A DNA stretch of 60,149 nt from Evernia prunastri (lineage: Eukaryota; Ascomycota; Lecanoromycetes; Lecanorales; Parmeliaceae). The stretch's first letter is position 1; every line of letters starts with the position of its first letter. The notes under the pieces are model-generated. The model made no database searches, was not told the origin of the DNA, and saw nothing but the letters and a program-made list of their open reading frames with translations. Position numbers and translations under genes: made by a program. This document shows positions 57,711 to 60,149 of this stretch, one piece after another. The stretch covers positions 1 to 60,149 of the forward strand of contig NKYR01000178.1 in assembly GCA_003184365.1 (NCBI GenBank). Direction: 5' to 3'.

Positions 57711-58630
57711 GCTGGTGGTGGTGAGGGAAGGTTGGGAGGGTGAATTGAGTGAGTGAGTGACTGACTGAATGAATAAGTTGGTGAGTGGGTGTTTTTGTTG
57801 AGAGGTTGGGTGGGGGGCTGACTGCCCTTATGTCATTGAGCTTGATTGTGAGAACGTGCGTGATTGAGAATAATGGTGTTTGCGAGGATATTTCCGCCCT
57901 TCAGTGAGTATTACATAGCTGTGGGCCCTTGTTCGGGCTGAGTAGACGTACACTGATCTAATGCCATCGACAGGTCTGGCCATCGAGTCTCAGAGGCACT
58001 GGTTTCAAATTCCATATTGGACAACACACTACGCTAAAGTCTCCTGTGGTCACCCGGTCTGTCCTAAGCACATTCATGAAGTCCTTCTTCAATTTGGGGA
58101 GTACGGCAAGAGAGTTGGGTGGGAGGCCTTCCGAACTCTCATTGCGTACCATTCTCCTTTCATTTCGTCAAGGCAGATATTCGGAAGGAGATTTCTTGCA
58201 CGCCGGGCATCTGTCGTGTTTGCCAAGATGTCTGTTGACTCGTTAGCTTCCTGTGACTTTAGGCGGACTGTGGAAGCAGGAGACTCGGCCTTTACAACTG
58301 CCCGAATTCCATGCAATTCCCACACAGCCATAGCAGGACCATGTAATTCTACTCGGAGAGGAGGCTCCGCTATCGGCTACCCCACATGCTTGCATATCTC
58401 CGACATTGCACATATGTGATTATGCATGTATGCAACTGGTTAAGTCGTGCATTATCAACGTGGCATCGTATCCCAGTAGCCGAAGGACCGTCCCGATAAC
58501 CCGTACTCCGTACCGTACCTTAACTTCCGGGACGTCTTCCCCGGACCCCAATCCTGCTTTTTTTCTACGTTTGTCTTGCCGATTAAAAGTTTAGCAACAT
58601 AAAAGTTCTTATAATATTACATAGCGGGCC
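57711..58630. other. Intergenic, no supported gene
   Basis: GAGT-type short repeats at about 57745-57790. The plus-strand frame 57961-58419 and the opposite frame 58089-58331 overlap and neither has a recognisable domain, so I leave both out. Confidence 0.45.
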
Positions 58631-59234
58631 TGTCACGGAATAGGGTGCATCCCCCTATCCAATGCGCCAAAAGAGCGTGTGACCCCGCCAAGACAGCGGA
58701 ATCACCCTAATGCAGCCCATATCCGTAACAGGGCCGCAGTCCTATATTTCGGCCGCTAATCATATCGAGACATGTAAGTATTGACTTTATCCTAGCTTAA
58801 TAAGTTAAATTCGCCCTCTAATTTAATTATATCTTAAATTCATTATTAAAGAAATACATTTTCTAATTAAGATTAATAATATCGTTAAGTTTTCTTTTAA
58901 AATATTTGTTTTTCCCTATAATCTATTTATAACTTATATCTATCTCTATTTCGAACATATTTAAGCTTTAATTTCACCAAGCTATTATACTAGATAATTT
59001 AAAAATAATCTATTACGAAGATATATATAAATTTAATAGCGAAATAATATTAAGTCGATAAATGTTACGATCGAAAATATAATATTAAAAACAATTTAAT
59101 ATGAATATTATTTTTTAATAACTAGAATTATTATAATAGACTAATGTAAAGAAGAAAAAAAGAGAAATAGTCTCTATAATAGATTAGATTTTTAAATTCT
59201 TAGCGCTTAGAAATTAGATATTAACGAGAATTAT
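58631..59234. repeat. LTR-like fragment followed by RIP-mutated DNA
   Basis: TGTCACGGAATAGGG at 58631 resembles the start of the LTR families here and opens a GC-normal stretch to about 58780. From there to 59234 the DNA is extremely AT-rich. No matching LTR end was identified, so the assignment is tentative. Confidence 0.4.
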
Positions 59235-59419
59235 TGTCATGGTGTGGATCTCAGTCTAGTCAGGTTAATCTATGCGATAGCCGACGATCTAGGCGACAGC
59301 CCCTTAAGGGCTGCTCGCATCCCCCGTTCTTTCTTGTTTCCTCATCTTTCGTCTTGGCCTTTACCTTAGTCCTAGCCATAGAGAATGAGATTCCTCTTAC
59401 CAAGCCTCGTTCCCTGACA
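59235..59419 (+). repeat. LTR of a second gypsy-type element
   Basis: 185 bp, starting TGTCATGGTG and ending TTCCCTGACA. It carries ATCTTTCGT at 59344-59352. The sequence following it begins TTACGAAAGATC, so this is a 5' LTR in plus orientation with the same primer-site layout as the gypsy element at 4364-14156. Confidence 0.75.
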
Positions 59420-59433
59420 TTACGAAAGATCGA
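59420..59433 (+). other. Primer-binding site, self-priming type
   Basis: ACGAAAGAT at 59422-59430 is perfectly complementary to ATCTTTCGT inside the preceding LTR (59344-59352). The last base differs from the first gypsy element, and the LTR partner carries the compensating change. Confidence 0.6.
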
Positions 59434-59918
59434 ACAACCGGTTTAACGCTTCTACGCGTAGAAAACCAAACCTCGCAAGATGCTGGAATCCTTTCAGGTC
59501 TCGACGCTGGTATCCTTTCTCCAGGTCTTGATGCTGGAATCCTTCAGGTCTTGAAAACCCAGTCCCGCCAACGATTCGATCTCTTTATTGAGCATTTCGT
59601 GTCTCACCTTCCGTGTCTCGCCTTTCGTGTCTCGCCTTCCGCGTCTCTCGTCCAGCACGACAGTAAACTGCATCCGTGCCTCGCCTTCCGTGTCTCGCCT
59701 TCCGTGTCTCGCCTTCCGCGCCTCGCCTTCCGCGTCTCTCGTCCAGCAAGACAATAAACTGCATCCGTGCCTCGCTTTCCGTGTCTCGCCTTCCGTGCCT
59801 TCGCTCCGACCGCTCGCCTGATCCAGTTCGACTATCGTACGTTGCAGCAGCAGCTGAACTACGTAATCCCGCTTCAGATCTCGCCAAGTCTTCCTATCTC
59901 GCCCGCCTCGTCTGGGCC
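59434..59918 (+). repeat. Leader region with 14-bp tandem repeats
   Basis: The region downstream of the primer site holds many copies of a unit close to TCTCGCCTTCCGTG, interrupted by a longer repeated phrase ending in AAACTGCATCCGTGCC. Open frames in either direction simply follow the repeat. Probably the element's untranslated leader. It ends at the N at 59919. Confidence 0.7.
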
Positions 59919-59919
59919 N

Positions 59920-60149
59920 ATCTATGCGATAGCCGACGATTTAGGCGACAGCCCCTTAAGGGCTGCTCGCATCCCCCGTTCTTTCTTGTTTCCTCATCTT
60001 TCGTCTTGGCCTTTACCTTAGTCCTAGCCATAGAGAATGAGATTCCTCTTACCAAGCCTCGTTCCCTGACATTACGAAAGATCGAACAACCGGTTTAACG
60101 CTTCTACGCGTAGAAAACCAAACCTCGCAAGATGCTGGAATCCTTTCAG
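59920..60149 (+). repeat. Second copy of LTR and leader start after the gap
   Basis: Repeats about 59269-59498 with one visible difference (GATCTAGGCG versus GATTTAGGCG). It is either the same contig end placed twice or another copy, and the window stops inside it. Confidence 0.8.

Noticed and set aside
57961..58419. 152-codon plus-strand frame right of the acyltransferase
   Set aside because: No recognisable domain, and a competing minus-strand frame covers the same DNA.

Overview
The window reads as nuclear DNA of a filamentous ascomycete (Pezizomycotina; class not determined). The reasons are many 45-110 bp GT-AG introns, a highly reducing polyketide synthase, a DUF3435 tyrosine recombinase, kinase/WD40 and HeLo-type proteins, and a sharp contrast between normal-composition DNA and AT-rich stretches that look mutated by repeat-induced point mutation (RIP). 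Nothing bacterial or organellar was seen. Seven single Ns (4961, 5092, 8298, 11142, 12651, 13795, 59919) sit inside young retroelements and mark unmerged contig joins.

Layout. 1-3540: simple-sequence DNA and no gene I can support. 3540-18750: a transposon nest. The base is a RIP-degraded Ty1/copia relic (minus strand). It is split by a 153-bp TIR-bounded element, itself split by a young Ty3/gypsy element with identical 266-bp LTRs and a CTAGC target duplication. Two miniature LTR elements in opposite orientation and two unmutated solo LTRs follow. 19051-31785: a block of normal composition that starts with a five-exon DUF3435 (Starship-captain-like) recombinase. It continues with a C2H2 regulator, an uncharacterised three-exon gene, a divergent pair made of an active-looking protein kinase fused to WD40 repeats and a HeLo-like/pseudokinase protein, and a RIP-damaged pogo/Fot1 transposase. 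35424-37090: a conserved-looking poly-Q protein. 42953-57710: a small polyketide locus holding a 14-exon HR-PKS, an FSH-family serine hydrolase and a wax-synthase-type O-acyltransferase. 58631-60149: another RIP-mutated tract and a second gypsy-type LTR element cut by the window end.

How the genes may work together. The most interesting locus is the head-to-head pair at 25664-29872. One partner has every catalytic kinase motif plus six near-identical WD40 repeats, like the recognition domain of fungal allorecognition NLRs. The other pairs a membrane-killing-type helical domain with a kinase fold lacking catalytic residues, the architecture of the necroptosis executioner MLKL. I infer a sensor-kinase/executioner cell-death module without an NLR nucleotide-binding domain, possibly cargo of a Starship-like element. 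In the polyketide locus, the FSH hydrolase and acyltransferase are plausible product-release and acylation partners. The PKS acyltransferase domain, however, lacks its active-site segment, so the pathway may be dead.
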